DNA of 64,000 bases from Bacillota bacterium (GCA_023392075.1 JAEVZU010000076.1:4498-68497), one strand, 5' to 3'; positions 1-9,651 are shown, counted from the first letter of the stretch. Numbers and translations are program-made. The notes: generated from the letters alone by a model not told the origin.

Positions 1-299
1 TAAATTTCTGCCGCCATCATCAGCGCCAGAAATGGAAGGATGGCAGAAACCGCCCATATTTTCCCGGCTTCCGCATTCCAGTCTATTAGCGCTGGTGACC
101 AGAAGGTAACTGCCCAGCCCATAAAAACAATTACAACAGAAAAGGCCCATATCCTTTTTCGGATAAAGAAAAACTGGTTAAGCAGAAAATTCACATAATT
201 GCCGCCAGGATGCTGCAGCGTTTTTAAGAATCTCTCCTTATCCACGGGCGGCGGCGCTTCAAAGGATTCTCTCAAAGCATCTTTCATTTTTTTATTCAT
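1..299 (-). CDS. Membrane protein downstream of ECF sigma factor, partial (N-terminal ~99 residues)
   Basis: The first 99 codons are present and the gene runs off the left edge. The protein has a charged cytoplasmic N-terminus of about 50 residues with a short proline run, then two hydrophobic segments (about residues 50-70 and 80-99), so it is an integral membrane protein. Its ATG overlaps the sigma factor stop codon (ATGA), and a GGAG ribosome site sits inside the sigma gene, so translation is coupled. A membrane protein coupled to an ECF sigma factor is often its anti-sigma factor, but I see no zinc-finger (HxxxCxxC) motif in the visible part. The role is inferred from position only. Confidence 0.7.
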   Translation of the reverse strand, partial: MNKKMKDALRESFEAPPPVDKERFLKTLQHPGGNYVNFLLNQFFFIRKRIWAFSVVIVFMGWAVTFWSPALIDWNAEAGKIWAVSAILPFLALMMAAEI

Positions 300-754
300 A
301 GAGAATTCTCCTTTCCAAGCAAATTTTTCAGGGACGCCAGTGCAGACTTTATCCGACGGTAGACCGCAAAGCGGGAAATGCCCGTAATTTCGGCAATTTC
401 TCCGACTGAAAGCTCGTTTGCATACCTGAAAAGCAGCAGTTCCTGCTCCTGCTCCGGCAGTATTTTAAGTGCCTGCCTGATTGTATTCCTCAGTTCCAGC
501 CGTTCGATAAAATCTGTGTCAGGTAACTCATCGGCCAGCTTTTCGGGTTGTTTTCTGCGGAAGGAATCAATACACAGATTTCTTGCTATGGTATAAAGGT
601 AGGCAAGTTTCTTGCCGTATTCCATGTATGAGTTCTGCGCAAAGTATTTGAGAAAGGCTTCCTGGGTCAGGTCTTCCGCCAATGTGGCATTACCGGTTTT
701 ATAATAGCAATATCGATATATCTTGTCGTACTGTTCTTCAATATCAATCGACAC
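296..754 (-). CDS. RNA polymerase sigma factor, ECF (sigma-70 family)
   Basis: A 152-residue protein with region 2 (residues ~5-70, containing AEDLTQEAFLKYF) and region 4 (residues ~95-148, with helix-turn-helix LSVGEIAEITGISRFAVYRR). It directs RNA polymerase to a dedicated promoter set. I chose the GTG at 754 because a GAGAGGAGG ribosome site lies 7 nt upstream; an in-frame ATG at 814 would add 20 residues with no ribosome site. The stop overlaps the start of the following membrane protein gene. The length and two-domain layout fit the ECF family. The target promoters cannot be told from this window. Confidence 0.9.
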   Translation of the reverse strand: MSIDIEEQYDKIYRYCYYKTGNATLAEDLTQEAFLKYFAQNSYMEYGKKLAYLYTIARNLCIDSFRRKQPEKLADELPDTDFIERLELRNTIRQALKILPEQEQELLLFRYANELSVGEIAEITGISRFAVYRRIKSALASLKNLLGKENSL

Positions 755-939
755 CCTGCAGCCTCCTCTCAAATTGTTTAACGTATTATCCCCTGAAAAT
801 GTGCGGATGAACAAAATTTTTTTCGATTTGTTTCCTGGTTACTTTCAGCTTTAAAGTATGAAAAACCTCTTTTCGGTGCAAAAAAATCTCCAGACTTTGT
901 GTGAAACTGTATAAGCTTTCGCATATTAAACATAACAAT

Positions 940-972
940 AAGGGGGCGGACAGAAAATCTGTCCGCCCCCTT
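940..972 (-). terminator. Rho-independent-type terminator after the GH9 gene
   Basis: A perfect 15-bp GC-rich stem (940-954 with 958-972) closed by a 3-nt loop lies 22 nt past the GH9 stop codon. The run of T after the stem is poor on the minus strand, so termination may be partly stem-driven. It separates the cellulase from the sigma factor unit. Confidence 0.75.
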
Positions 973-993
973 AAGGAACTTTGCAATATTTGT

Positions 994-3552
994 TTAATTT
1001 ACGGTAAGAGCAGGCTTATTTGAAGCATTTTCCCTGCTATTGAAGCTTAAGCTTGCTCCATTATTATTCTCCACCTGTAATTTGAATGTCACTTTTTTAT
1101 CTTCGCTCATCTGGCTGTTCACATAGCTTGTAACGTCTATGGTATACCAACCGGCAGCCGCTACGTTAACCGTGCCTGCTGATACCGCACCTGTGCTGCC
1201 GGGCTGATTGTCCCAGGTTATGCTTCCGCTGCCCGATTCTGTCCAGGAATCAGTGCCTGAAAGCCCGTATATTTTTACAGGTGTAGCCGCAGATGCGGTA
1301 TTGCAGTATATCTTCAAGGCAGCCGATGCAACCGATGTTCCCGCACGTCCGGTAAGGTCAAATTTTATGAAACCCTTCCTGTTATATCCGGCATCCGGAT
1401 CACCTTTGACATCAATCGTAGTGGCTGTGCCATAATTGGTTGCTGAATAAGTCCCGTCCCTTACATACGCATCGGCGCTTGCCGGGTAGTCCACAGGGAC
1501 AGCTGAGGTCGTGGCGCTCACAGCCGTGCTCCATACACTCGAACCGGCACTGTTTTTAGCCCTTACCCTGTAGCTGTGCGTTGACCCCAGTGTTAAACCT
1601 TTATGCGAATAGGGTGATGTTACATCGCTTATTGTCGTGCCGTCAACTTCAAGGTCATAGCCTGTTGCACCGGCTGCTGAATTCCAGCTTACATTTATTT
1701 GTGACGAACCTGCCGCTGTAGCGGTCAAGCCTGCCGGTACCGCCGGTTCGGCCTGGGTGTAGCCTCCTCCCATAAATGCTGCCATTGCCATACCTGCCGC
1801 ATTTCCGGTAATAGTAACCTCATTTGTTGCATAATCTCTGCGGTTGTCATGCCAGATCATACGATTATCATTGAATTGCACTATGTTTGGATCTTCCTGT
1901 CCTGAAAGCAATGGATCCAGCTGATCCACAGCATATTGGGCACTTGTTTCAAAACCTTCGCTCCATGCGCCAAGGAGCTCATACGCCGGATTATTGACAC
2001 GGTTCAGAGTTGTGACACGGTGGCGGGGGTTCTTGAACCAGGTAGTACCCGCACCATTTAACATACTGACGCCCCATGGATTTTTGCCCAGCATGAAGTC
2101 CAGCTGCTGCTGCGCTAAATTTAAATATGCAGAGCTGCCTGAAAGCTCCTGATACATCAATGCTTCGACCGCATTATTGCTCATTGCTTCATAACTGCCC
2201 CATTGCGGCTGGCTGCTGTTATTCCAGAATTGTGCATCAGCGTAAGTTTTCTTTATATTCAAATGGTTGTTCATACGGGCTGTGACAGTACTCTTGTATG
2301 CCGGGTCAAGTGATGCCACCTCATAGTTTGCCCATGCATATGACCTTGACCAATTGAGGCTGGTGTCACTTTTGTTATACCAATCCCCTGCGCTGTCACA
2401 ATATGACCTCGCATCTGTCAGATAAGAAGCTGTTCCTGTTGCACGGTAGAGTTCAGCAGCCGCCCAGGCCATATCATCCCTGTAATCGGTATCCACATAG
2501 AACTCATCCGCATCTCCTGCTATTCCTGTTCTTGCCTTGCCCCAGGTGTATATCTGCTTTGCCGCCGCAAGATAATTGCCGGCTAATGCTGCATCATAGC
2601 AGGGTCCGCCGGGGTCTCCCCATATTTTTGCTCCAAGTGCCAGCGCTGCTGCGGCTTTCCCTGCCAGGTTGGCGCCTGTACCAGCCGGACAAGGATGTAC
2701 AGGACGTGCCGAACCATATATGGTATTATCATTTTCAGGCCAGCATTTGCTGCGGGAATCAAGATCATCATTTTCAACATCGTGATCAAGGCCATCGGCT
2801 ACTTCCATATATAACATCTGATTTGTGTTGTCCCACATCTTTCTTATGAAGTCAAGTCCGACCCTTGCTTCGGTTAATACCCCGCCGGAGCTTCCGGGGG
2901 AAGGAAATGCCTCAGGACGGTGTATATATGTTGTTAACATTACATCGGTGACATGTCCTATTGTACTCATGAATTTAATATAATCGGACGCGTCGTGCCA
3001 TCCTCCGGTAACGTCAATTGTTTTGGATGCCCCGTCGGGTTTTCCGTCTATTGACGAATTTGAACCTGATATATGGCAGGGGCCATGATCCTTCGGATTG
3101 GTATTTCCACAGCGCTGTACTTTAAAGAATTGCATTGAAAGATCGGCCAGAGTACTGTAGACTGAATCACCAACTGGGAAGGACGGCGATTTATATGTGT
3201 TGATTTTTATGTAGTAGCCGCTGCCCGGTGTATTCAGAGCGCCGAAGTCAAGGGCATACGTATAGGCGCATTTTGCTCCGCCTGCATCGCCCCAGCTTCC
3301 CTTATTTGGTGACGAAATTGTTCCATTTAACACTGATACATTGCCGGAATTAAAAACATCGTACCTGACACCGCTTAAATTGGTGCTGGACAGCACCATA
3401 GCAACCTTTCCTTCCGACGGCTTGTACCCCGCCTGGTTAACCCTGATAAATACTCCGCTTGCATTTGCCCGGGCTGTGTCTGTGGGCATTATCACTGCTG
3501 TCAGCATGATAATTGCAACCAGGAATGAAATTACTCTGCTTCTTCTTTTCAT
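994..3552 (-). CDS. Secreted GH9 cellulase/endoglucanase with Ig-like, FnIII and C-terminal CBM96-like domains
   Basis: An 852-residue exported glycoside hydrolase. The order is: signal peptide (1-31); N-terminal Ig-like domain of the CelD type (~34-125, starts FIRVNQAGYKP); GH9 (alpha/alpha)6 catalytic domain (~135-595); fibronectin III (~603-692); C-terminal beta-sandwich of the CBM96/DNRLRE type (~697-852). Catalytic signatures are present: GGWHDASDY (Asp187/Asp190, base), NPRHR (His511) and NEVTITGNAAG (Glu578, acid). GH9 enzymes with this Ig domain cut beta-1,4-glucan. There is no dockerin, so the enzyme is free rather than cellulosomal. An AGGAG ribosome site precedes the ATG. It is transcribed alone, with a strong hairpin downstream. 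Glucan versus xyloglucan preference is not resolved. Confidence 0.93.
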   Translation of the reverse strand: MKRRSRVISFLVAIIMLTAVIMPTDTARANASGVFIRVNQAGYKPSEGKVAMVLSSTNLSGVRYDVFNSGNVSVLNGTISSPNKGSWGDAGGAKCAYTYALDFGALNTPGSGYYIKINTYKSPSFPVGDSVYSTLADLSMQFFKVQRCGNTNPKDHGPCHISGSNSSIDGKPDGASKTIDVTGGWHDASDYIKFMSTIGHVTDVMLTTYIHRPEAFPSPGSSGGVLTEARVGLDFIRKMWDNTNQMLYMEVADGLDHDVENDDLDSRSKCWPENDNTIYGSARPVHPCPAGTGANLAGKAAAALALGAKIWGDPGGPCYDAALAGNYLAAAKQIYTWGKARTGIAGDADEFYVDTDYRDDMAWAAAELYRATGTASYLTDARSYCDSAGDWYNKSDTSLNWSRSYAWANYEVASLDPAYKSTVTARMNNHLNIKKTYADAQFWNNSSQPQWGSYEAMSNNAVEALMYQELSGSSAYLNLAQQQLDFMLGKNPWGVSMLNGAGTTWFKNPRHRVTTLNRVNNPAYELLGAWSEGFETSAQYAVDQLDPLLSGQEDPNIVQFNDNRMIWHDNRRDYATNEVTITGNAAGMAMAAFMGGGYTQAEPAVPAGLTATAAGSSQINVSWNSAAGATGYDLEVDGTTISDVTSPYSHKGLTLGSTHSYRVRAKNSAGSSVWSTAVSATTSAVPVDYPASADAYVRDGTYSATNYGTATTIDVKGDPDAGYNRKGFIKFDLTGRAGTSVASAALKIYCNTASAATPVKIYGLSGTDSWTESGSGSITWDNQPGSTGAVSAGTVNVAAAGWYTIDVTSYVNSQMSEDKKVTFKLQVENNNGASLSFNSRENASNKPALTVN

Positions 3553-3674
3553 TTTTTACACTCTCCTAAACTTTTAATATATGTGATTTGACTTCCATGG
3601 ATCCCTTTGTCAATTCTACAAATTATGTTTAGTTGGCATATGTGTATATGTTATTTTAATTGCGGCGACACTTG

Positions 3675-3690
3675 TTAAAACGCGTTTGAA
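3675..3690. promoter_or_regulatory. Candidate LacI/CcpA-type operator upstream of the GH9 gene
   Basis: TTAAAACGCGTTTGAA is a near-perfect 16-bp palindrome (7 of 8 pairs) with the central CG typical of LacI-family operators. It lies ~120 bp upstream of the cellulase start and just past the end of the GH4-kinase unit. A TTGACA hexamer (3608-3613, minus) lies between it and the gene, but I see no good matching -10. Which regulator binds is unknown. Confidence 0.4.
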
Positions 3691-3713
3691 GTTACTGTAC
3701 CGTTATAATTCAT

Positions 3714-4703
3714 TTACTTAAAAGCATTCAAAACTTTTTCTCTGGTATGCCTTTTACATTCATTTTCCTCTAAAGCCCATAAAACTGCACCCGCCACAGG
3801 CGGTGCTTCCAAGATGTTAAAAAATATACTCCTGTCTTTATTCTTCTCAATGACATCCTGCTTAATTTTATCTATTGCCCTTGAATTTTCACCTTTCACA
3901 AATATTGAACCGGCCAGAATGACATTTATGGCTTCCGCCCTGCCAAAATCAAGATTGGTTATGAGCCCATTTATACACCTGGCATACTCCCTGCCCATGT
4001 TGTCCAATATTTCCAGTGCTACCGCATCATTTTTATTGGCAGCTTCAAAAATCAATTTATTAAAAAAATCATATCTATATTCACCTTCATCAATTTTGTA
4101 TTGCAGGGCTTCTACAAAATCAAATTTTGATTTTATATTTAAAATTTCAAAAAAAAGGTCCGTCAGATATGTATGGGGGTCTCCTTTAAAAATTTGATTG
4201 TAAGTTGCGGCCATGGCTTTTCCCGCCAGATATTCCCCTCCTCCGAAGTCTCCTCCGCTCATGCTGCCCAATCCGCCAATCTGGAGCATATTCCCCCTTG
4301 GATCAATTCCGCCTATGTTAAAAGCCGTCCCGTTTATTGCACAAATCCCAAATCCATTCTCGCACCCGGCCTTCACTCCAAGATAGGTATCATTGCACAG
4401 AATAAAGTCTTTTATTCCCAGGTCAGCAATAATTTTTGAGATGAGCTCATGCTGTCTTTTTGTATCCACTCCGGCCAAACCGAATACACATTTTCCCAGC
4501 TCGTCTGCAGCTATACCGTTTTTATCAAAAACATATGTAAAAAGCTTGCCTAATTCTTGCTTAAGTTCATCATAACCGCCTTTCAGGCATTCGTGGTTGG
4601 TTTTTCCCCAGCTTATAAAATCAACCGGATCCCCGTCCAAATTGAAAACAGAACAGTGGGTCTTTGTTCCCCCTCCGTCAATCCCCAGTATGTATTTCTT
4701 CAT
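3714..4703 (-). CDS. BadF/BadG/BcrA-type sugar kinase (GlcNAc kinase-like), copy 1
   Basis: A 329-residue actin-fold (ASKHA) ATPase. The N-terminal phosphate loop GIDGGGTKTH (residues ~7-16) and a second GGG-containing loop (SGGDFGGGEYL) match the BadF/BcrA kinase family, which includes GlcNAc and MurNAc kinases and is about this length. Its ATG overlaps the stop of the upstream GH4 gene (ATGA), so the two are translationally coupled. No PTS gene is nearby, so a cytoplasmic kinase may make the 6-phosphosugar that GH4 enzymes need. It closely resembles the kinase at 51087-52058, which is also beside a GH4 gene. The exact sugar is unknown. Confidence 0.85.
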   Translation of the reverse strand: MKKYILGIDGGGTKTHCSVFNLDGDPVDFISWGKTNHECLKGGYDELKQELGKLFTYVFDKNGIAADELGKCVFGLAGVDTKRQHELISKIIADLGIKDFILCNDTYLGVKAGCENGFGICAINGTAFNIGGIDPRGNMLQIGGLGSMSGGDFGGGEYLAGKAMAATYNQIFKGDPHTYLTDLFFEILNIKSKFDFVEALQYKIDEGEYRYDFFNKLIFEAANKNDAVALEILDNMGREYARCINGLITNLDFGRAEAINVILAGSIFVKGENSRAIDKIKQDVIEKNKDRSIFFNILEAPPVAGAVLWALEENECKRHTREKVLNAFK

Positions 4704-5998
4704 AGCTTCTCCTCCTGAAACTGCGGTAAAAATTCCTTATTGGCCTCAAGCATTTCATCAAGTACGCCTTTTGCCTTGCAGTAATCCCCTACCAGCGGAT
4801 TTGCCAGCAAAGCTCCCAATGCCGCTTCATAGCTTCCTTCAATTCCAGCTCTGACAGTTAATTTCTCATACGCTTTGACTGCCTGCATCAAGCCTATCAC
4901 ATGCTGATTATTAAAATTATTTATTTTTATTGGAGTTGCACCCTTCTTATTTATAATGCATTTGGCTTCAATGACATCATCCTTGCCCATAAAACTTAAA
5001 GCCCCGTTATTTTTTACATCAACCACATGTATTTCATCTTTGTCATTTTCTATGGCATCCACAATTGAAACAGCAGCCTCCGAATACAGGGCTCCCCCTC
5101 TTTTATCCAGTACTCCGGGTTTCTCTTTCAAATTGATATCCTTGTACAATTCCAGGAGCTCGGCTTCAATGACTTTGCATTCCTCTCCCCTTGTCCTCCC
5201 GGCATCCCTGCATTTTTTTATCATCTTATCCCTGAAATAGTAGTAATTTAGATAAGATACCGGAAGACCTTTTATTGCCTTAAGTAATTCTTCCTCATAA
5301 ATAACTTCGGGTATATTCTTCAGACTGTTATCCTTATATCCCCCTGAAAATAAATTTTGGAGAATTTCCTTGCCGTCGGCATATATTGCTGTCAGCCAGA
5401 ACAAATGATTCAGGCCTACAAAATCGTAATCGAAATTTTTTGTGTTTTCCGGAAGCATTTCTTTGGCACGTCGGATCATATTAATTGGAGCATTGCACAA
5501 TCCAAGCATTTTCACATTTGTATTGTTGAGCAATGCATCAGCTATAATTCCCGAGGGATTAGAAAAGTTTATAAACCACGCCTCGGGTGAAAGCCTTTCG
5601 ATTTTCCCTGCAATATCCATCATGACCGGTATTGTCCTCAGTGCTTTCATAAATCCGCCGGCACCTGTTGTCTCCTGTCCCAGCAGGTCATATCTCAGCG
5701 GTATTTTTTCATCCCTTATCCTTGCATCCAGCTTTCCGACCCTGATCTGTCCAAGTATATAATCAGCGCCTTCTATTGCCTCTTCAGCATTCTCCGTGAT
5801 TATAACCTTTGAATTGATTCCGTTGGCCTCAAGCATTCTCTTTCCAAGTCCGGTAACGATCTCTGTCTTCTCTCTGTCAATGTCCATCATATAAAAACTG
5901 TCTATTTTCAATTGTTTATTCCTGGTTATAAAACCATTGATAAGCTCCGGTGTATATGTGCTTCCGGCGCCTATAACCGCAATCTTCAAATTATTCAT
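4700..5998 (-). CDS. GH4 family 6-phospho-glycosidase, NAD- and metal-dependent, copy 1
   Basis: A 432-residue enzyme with the Rossmann NAD motif GAGSTYTPELI (residues ~10-20), the QETTGAGGFMKALRT segment, NPSG (147-150), and the two metal ligands of the family, Cys168 (GLCNAP) and His198 (GLNHLF). GH4 enzymes cleave 6-phosphorylated glycosides by an oxidation-elimination mechanism using NAD+ and Mn2+. The closest feel is the 6-phospho-beta-glucosidase (LicH/CelF) branch, but alpha- and beta-acting members share these motifs. It is first in a two-gene unit with the kinase at 3714 and divergent from uxuA. By eye it is about 60% identical to the copy at 52173-53465. Confidence 0.9.
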   Translation of the reverse strand: MNNLKIAVIGAGSTYTPELINGFITRNKQLKIDSFYMMDIDREKTEIVTGLGKRMLEANGINSKVIITENAEEAIEGADYILGQIRVGKLDARIRDEKIPLRYDLLGQETTGAGGFMKALRTIPVMMDIAGKIERLSPEAWFINFSNPSGIIADALLNNTNVKMLGLCNAPINMIRRAKEMLPENTKNFDYDFVGLNHLFWLTAIYADGKEILQNLFSGGYKDNSLKNIPEVIYEEELLKAIKGLPVSYLNYYYFRDKMIKKCRDAGRTRGEECKVIEAELLELYKDINLKEKPGVLDKRGGALYSEAAVSIVDAIENDKDEIHVVDVKNNGALSFMGKDDVIEAKCIINKKGATPIKINNFNNQHVIGLMQAVKAYEKLTVRAGIEGSYEAALGALLANPLVGDYCKAKGVLDEMLEANKEFLPQFQEEKL

Positions 5999-6406
5999 GC
6001 TTCAATTTCTCCCCTACTTTCAAGCAGTCAAATATATAGTATTGTTGCTTTTTGTATTTCTCAACTTCATAATATCCCTGCACAACTGCAGTCTCAATGT
6101 TATATTTTTACTGATAATTCTTCTTTTTTTACATAATAATGCACTGGTATCCCATATAATTTTTATCACAGCAATTTTTGCAAGATAAACAGCAATCAAA
6201 ACATATTTGTGTTATAGAAATGTTGCTAGTATTAAAAGCTAAATTGATCTTTTAATAAGTTGTCATAAATCAGCAAGCCAGGCATAAATTCTTATAATAT
6301 TTTTAATATTTAAAAGCAGGAATATGATTGCTAAAAAGTTAATGTTTACTGTAAGAAGCAAGTATTTTATTAAATTTATTCGGTGCTGAAGCACGATGGA
6401 GGTCAC
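5999..6406. promoter_or_regulatory. Divergent promoter region between GH4 copy 1 and uxuA
   Basis: 408 nt of AT-rich, non-coding DNA separating two diverging units, so it must hold both promoters. On the plus strand a TATAAT (6293-6298) could be the uxuA -10; no good -35 sits 17 nt before it, which would fit an activated or repressed promoter. A half-site AGTTAATGTT (~6338-6347) resembles one arm of the 16-bp palindromes found elsewhere in the window. I see no RNA gene or terminator. Confidence 0.4.
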
Positions 6407-7456
6407 ATGAAATTATCATTCAGATGGTATGGCAAGGACGATCCGGTCAAAATAAGCTATATCAGGCAAATCCCAAATATGTACAGCATAGTTACGGCTG
6501 TTTATGACGTTCCTGTAGGAGAAATCTGGGGTCAGGAAAGTATAACACAGCTAAAAAATGAAGTCGAAAAGGCAGGACTCAGGTTTGATGTGATTGAAAG
6601 CGTTCCCGTACATGAAGATATCAAGCTTGGGCTTCCTTCAAGAGACAGATATATTGAAAACTACAAGGAAAATATCCGGAGACTTTCAAAAGCCGGTGTA
6701 AAGTGTATCTGTTATAATTTTATGCCTGTTTTTGACTGGACGCGCACGCAATTGGACAAGGCTTTGCCTGACGGCTCAACAGCTCTGGTCTATTATAAGG
6801 ACCAGCTGCAGAAAATGGATCCCCTAAAGGGTGAATTATCACTCCCAGGCTGGGATGCAAGCTATACCAAAGATCAACTGGCAGATATTTTTGAAGCTTA
6901 TTCCAAAGTGGATGATGAAAAATTGTGGTCACATCTGGAATATTTTCTTAAGGAGATTATTCCTGTTGCGGAAGAGTGTGATGTTAAAATGGCAATTCAC
7001 CCGGATGATCCGCCGTGGCCTATATTCGGTCTTCCAAGGATTATAACAAATGAAAAAAACCTGGACAGATTCCTCAAGCTGGTTGACAGTGAATACAACG
7101 GCTTGACCTTCTGCACCGGTTCGCTGGGAAGCGGAAGTTTTAACGACATTGTTAAAATGGTTGATAAATATTCCGCAATGGGCCGCATTCATTTCATGCA
7201 TATCAGAAATGTCAAGCTGCTTGACGACGGTAGCTTTGAGGAAAGTGCCCACTACTCGCCCTGCGGTTCTCTGGATCTAGTTGAAATTGTAAAGGTGCTT
7301 TATAAGAATAATTTTCAAGGTTACGTACGTCCTGATCACGGCAGGATGATATGGGGTGAAACCGGCCGTCCAGGCTACGGGCTGTATGACAGAGCTTTGG
7401 GCGCCATGTACCTGACCGGTATATGGGAGACCCTGGTAAAAACATATAGCAAATAA
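6407..7456 (+). CDS. uxuA: Mannonate dehydratase
   Basis: A 349-residue TIM-barrel enzyme that dehydrates D-mannonate to 2-keto-3-deoxygluconate in hexuronate catabolism. Recognisable family segments are the start MKLSFRWYG, CYNFMPVFDWTRT, MAIHPDDPP and GYVRPDHGRMIWGE near the end, with metal-binding His, Cys and Asp residues in place; the length is normal. I chose the ATG at 6407 with GGAGG just upstream; an in-frame GTG at 6383 would add eight residues ahead of that ribosome site. It forms a pair with the SDR gene 50 nt downstream. In-window uronate genes stop there: no uxaC, kdgK or kdgA is seen. Confidence 0.93.
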   Translation: MKLSFRWYGKDDPVKISYIRQIPNMYSIVTAVYDVPVGEIWGQESITQLKNEVEKAGLRFDVIESVPVHEDIKLGLPSRDRYIENYKENIRRLSKAGVKCICYNFMPVFDWTRTQLDKALPDGSTALVYYKDQLQKMDPLKGELSLPGWDASYTKDQLADIFEAYSKVDDEKLWSHLEYFLKEIIPVAEECDVKMAIHPDDPPWPIFGLPRIITNEKNLDRFLKLVDSEYNGLTFCTGSLGSGSFNDIVKMVDKYSAMGRIHFMHIRNVKLLDDGSFEESAHYSPCGSLDLVEIVKVLYKNNFQGYVRPDHGRMIWGETGRPGYGLYDRALGAMYLTGIWETLVKTYSK

Positions 7457-7506
7457 TTATAATTTAAAAATATTTTTTACATTTTACCGCAGACATGGAG
7501 GTTCAT

Positions 7507-8364
7507 ATGGATTTACCATTTAAAATCGATTTAAGCAATAAAGTGGCAGTTGTCACCGGCGGTACCGGTGTTTTGGGCGGATACTGGGTCAGCGCGCTTG
7601 CCGCCTGCGGAGCCAGAGTTGCAATACTGGGCAGAGACCTTGCCCTTGCTCAGGAGAAGGCTGCCGAAATTGTTAGTTCAGGCGGCTCAGCCATAGGAGT
7701 TGCCGCAGATGTTCTTGACAGGGAAAGCCTTAAAAATGCTCATAATCTTGTACTGCAAAAATTAGGTCCTTGCGATATCCTTATCAACGGTGCGGGAGGA
7801 AATCATCCCAAAGGTACTACCACAAAGGAATACCTTTACCCGGAGGATCTTACGGATAAAAAGGACGGCATTACAACTTTTTTTGATCTGGAGGAACAGG
7901 GAGTAAAACATGTGATGGATCTGAACTTTCTGGGCACCCTGCTGCCTTCCCAGGAATTTTCAATAGATATGGTCGGAAGAAAGGGCTGCACAATAATCAA
8001 TATTTCATCCATGAACTCCTATACCCCGCTTACAAAAATTCCTGCATACTCCGGAGCAAAGGCGGCTGTTTCAAACTTTACCCAATGGCTTGCAGTACAT
8101 ATGTCCAAGGTAGGAATCAGAGTCAACGCAATAGCCCCTGGCTTCTTCCTGACAAAACAAAATGAAGCTCTTCTTAAAAATCCGGATGGAAGCTATACCG
8201 AGCGTTCACACAAGATTTTGAACAGTACCCCCATGGGCAGGTTCGGAGAAGCTCAGGAATTGGTGGGTGTGCTGCTATTTCTGGTAAACGAGGAGGCCTC
8301 AAGCTTTGTAAATGGTGTGGTTATTCCTGTTGACGGAGGCTTTTCGGCGTATTCAGGAGTATAG
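7507..8364 (+). CDS. SDR-family oxidoreductase, likely D-fructuronate (mannonate) reductase
   Basis: A 285-residue classical short-chain dehydrogenase. The NAD(P) motif TGGTGVLGG (residues ~18-26), the NGAGG motif, and the catalytic Ser...YxxxK (SSMNSY then YSGAK) are all visible. Its place directly after uxuA, and resemblance to the Bacillus YjmF-type enzyme, suggest reduction of D-fructuronate to D-mannonate, the step before uxuA. I chose the ATG at 7507 because the GGAGG at 7497-7501 serves it; the ATG at 7495 overlaps that site. The substrate is inferred from context. The 190 nt between it and the convergent LacI gene hold only weak hairpins. Confidence 0.85.
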   Translation: MDLPFKIDLSNKVAVVTGGTGVLGGYWVSALAACGARVAILGRDLALAQEKAAEIVSSGGSAIGVAADVLDRESLKNAHNLVLQKLGPCDILINGAGGNHPKGTTTKEYLYPEDLTDKKDGITTFFDLEEQGVKHVMDLNFLGTLLPSQEFSIDMVGRKGCTIINISSMNSYTPLTKIPAYSGAKAAVSNFTQWLAVHMSKVGIRVNAIAPGFFLTKQNEALLKNPDGSYTERSHKILNSTPMGRFGEAQELVGVLLFLVNEEASSFVNGVVIPVDGGFSAYSGV

Positions 8365-8554
8365 ATGTGATAGGTTTAAAGACAAAAAACGAGTATTGAA
8401 TTTTTTACCTGTATAAATAGAAAGGGAGTTTCGGAAAACTGTCAAAAAGTGGTTGGCGATGCTCCCTTGCATTCTACCCTGACCTATTTGTGTAATTATA
8501 TTCATTCACCAGTTCGGCATATTTATACTCACTGGATTGTGTGTTTCTTAAAGA

Positions 8555-9580
8555 TTAAGTACTTCCTCTTATTACAATTTGTGTATCAATAACAGTTTTT
8601 ATATATTCACTGGTATCTATGTTGTTGATTCTCTTCAACAAAACCTCAACTGCCCTTTTAGACATTTTACTCTTGGAGGTGCTGATACTGGTCAGCAGAA
8701 CCGGAAACTGCAACTTCGACTGAATGTTGTCAAAACCCACTATAGCAACGTCTTCCGGAACTCTTAGCCCGTTTCTGTTAAGGACATGAATCGTTTCCCA
8801 TGCAATCATATCACTGAATGCAAATATGGCTGTAAATTTTATGTCTGATTTAATTATCCGTGAAATAATTTTATTGCTCTCACCTGAAGTAATGGATATT
8901 TCATGAACCAGACCACTATCATATTCAATATTGTTTTCACTTAATGCCTTTTTGTAACCCTCATGCCTTTCAATGGAACTTGATATATAATCCGGACCAT
9001 TTAAAAACAATATTCTTCTATGTCCCCTTTCAATTAAATGCCTGGTGGCAAAGTAACCACCATTGACATCATCGCAAACAACATAGTCTGTATTTATATT
9101 TTTAAAATACCTCCCTATGAGTACAAAGGGTACACCGGTTTTTTTAAGATAGCGTATATTATTCTCGCTTTTCTGTGTTGGACAAATTATAATTCCGTCA
9201 ACATTTTTCCCAAGTGCTGAATGAATGGCTTCTTCCTCAATTTCACTCTTTTCATCAGTATTTATGATAAAGGTATTATAGTTTTGCCTTCGTGCCGAAG
9301 TCTCTATCTCTTTAACCAATATGGAAAAATGGGGATTTGAAATATCCCCCAATATTACAGCAATTGTCTTTGTTACGCCCGATCTAAGGGATCCTGCGAT
9401 TGCGTTGGGAATATATCCCATATCGTTTGCAGTCTCTTTTATAAATTCACGTGTAGTTTCGGATATATCCTCCTTATCCTTTAAGGCCCTTGAAACAGTA
9501 TTAATTGTAAATCCGGTTTTTACAGCTATATCCTTGAGTGTAATCTTATTGCTGCTATAGGAACTACCTTTAGCACCCAT
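8555..9580 (-). CDS. LacI-family transcriptional regulator
   Basis: A 341-residue repressor with an N-terminal helix-turn-helix (ITLKDIAVKTGFTINTVSRA, residues ~13-32) and a periplasmic-binding-protein-like effector domain (~70-338, with GRRYF-, DDVNGG- and GFDN-type segments). The ATG follows AAGGAGG. It lies downstream of the cytoplasmic GH127 gene behind a terminator and converges with the uxuA unit, so either could be its target. It is the only LacI-type regulator in the window, which makes it a candidate to bind the ACATTAACGTTAATGT-type palindromes farther along the island. That link is inference. Confidence 0.92.
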   Translation of the reverse strand: MGAKGSSYSSNKITLKDIAVKTGFTINTVSRALKDKEDISETTREFIKETANDMGYIPNAIAGSLRSGVTKTIAVILGDISNPHFSILVKEIETSARRQNYNTFIINTDEKSEIEEEAIHSALGKNVDGIIICPTQKSENNIRYLKKTGVPFVLIGRYFKNINTDYVVCDDVNGGYFATRHLIERGHRRILFLNGPDYISSSIERHEGYKKALSENNIEYDSGLVHEISITSGESNKIISRIIKSDIKFTAIFAFSDMIAWETIHVLNRNGLRVPEDVAIVGFDNIQSKLQFPVLLTSISTSKSKMSKRAVEVLLKRINNIDTSEYIKTVIDTQIVIRGST

Positions 9581-9651
9581 ATAATTCCTCCTTAAAATAT
9601 TAGTTACATTTTACACTTGTAGCAGGAATATTTCAATACTGTCAGGGCTGA

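Noticed and set aside
994..3552. Possible cellulosomal dockerin on the GH9 protein
   Set aside because: The C-terminus is a CBM96-like beta-sandwich; no duplicated calcium-binding dockerin repeats are present.
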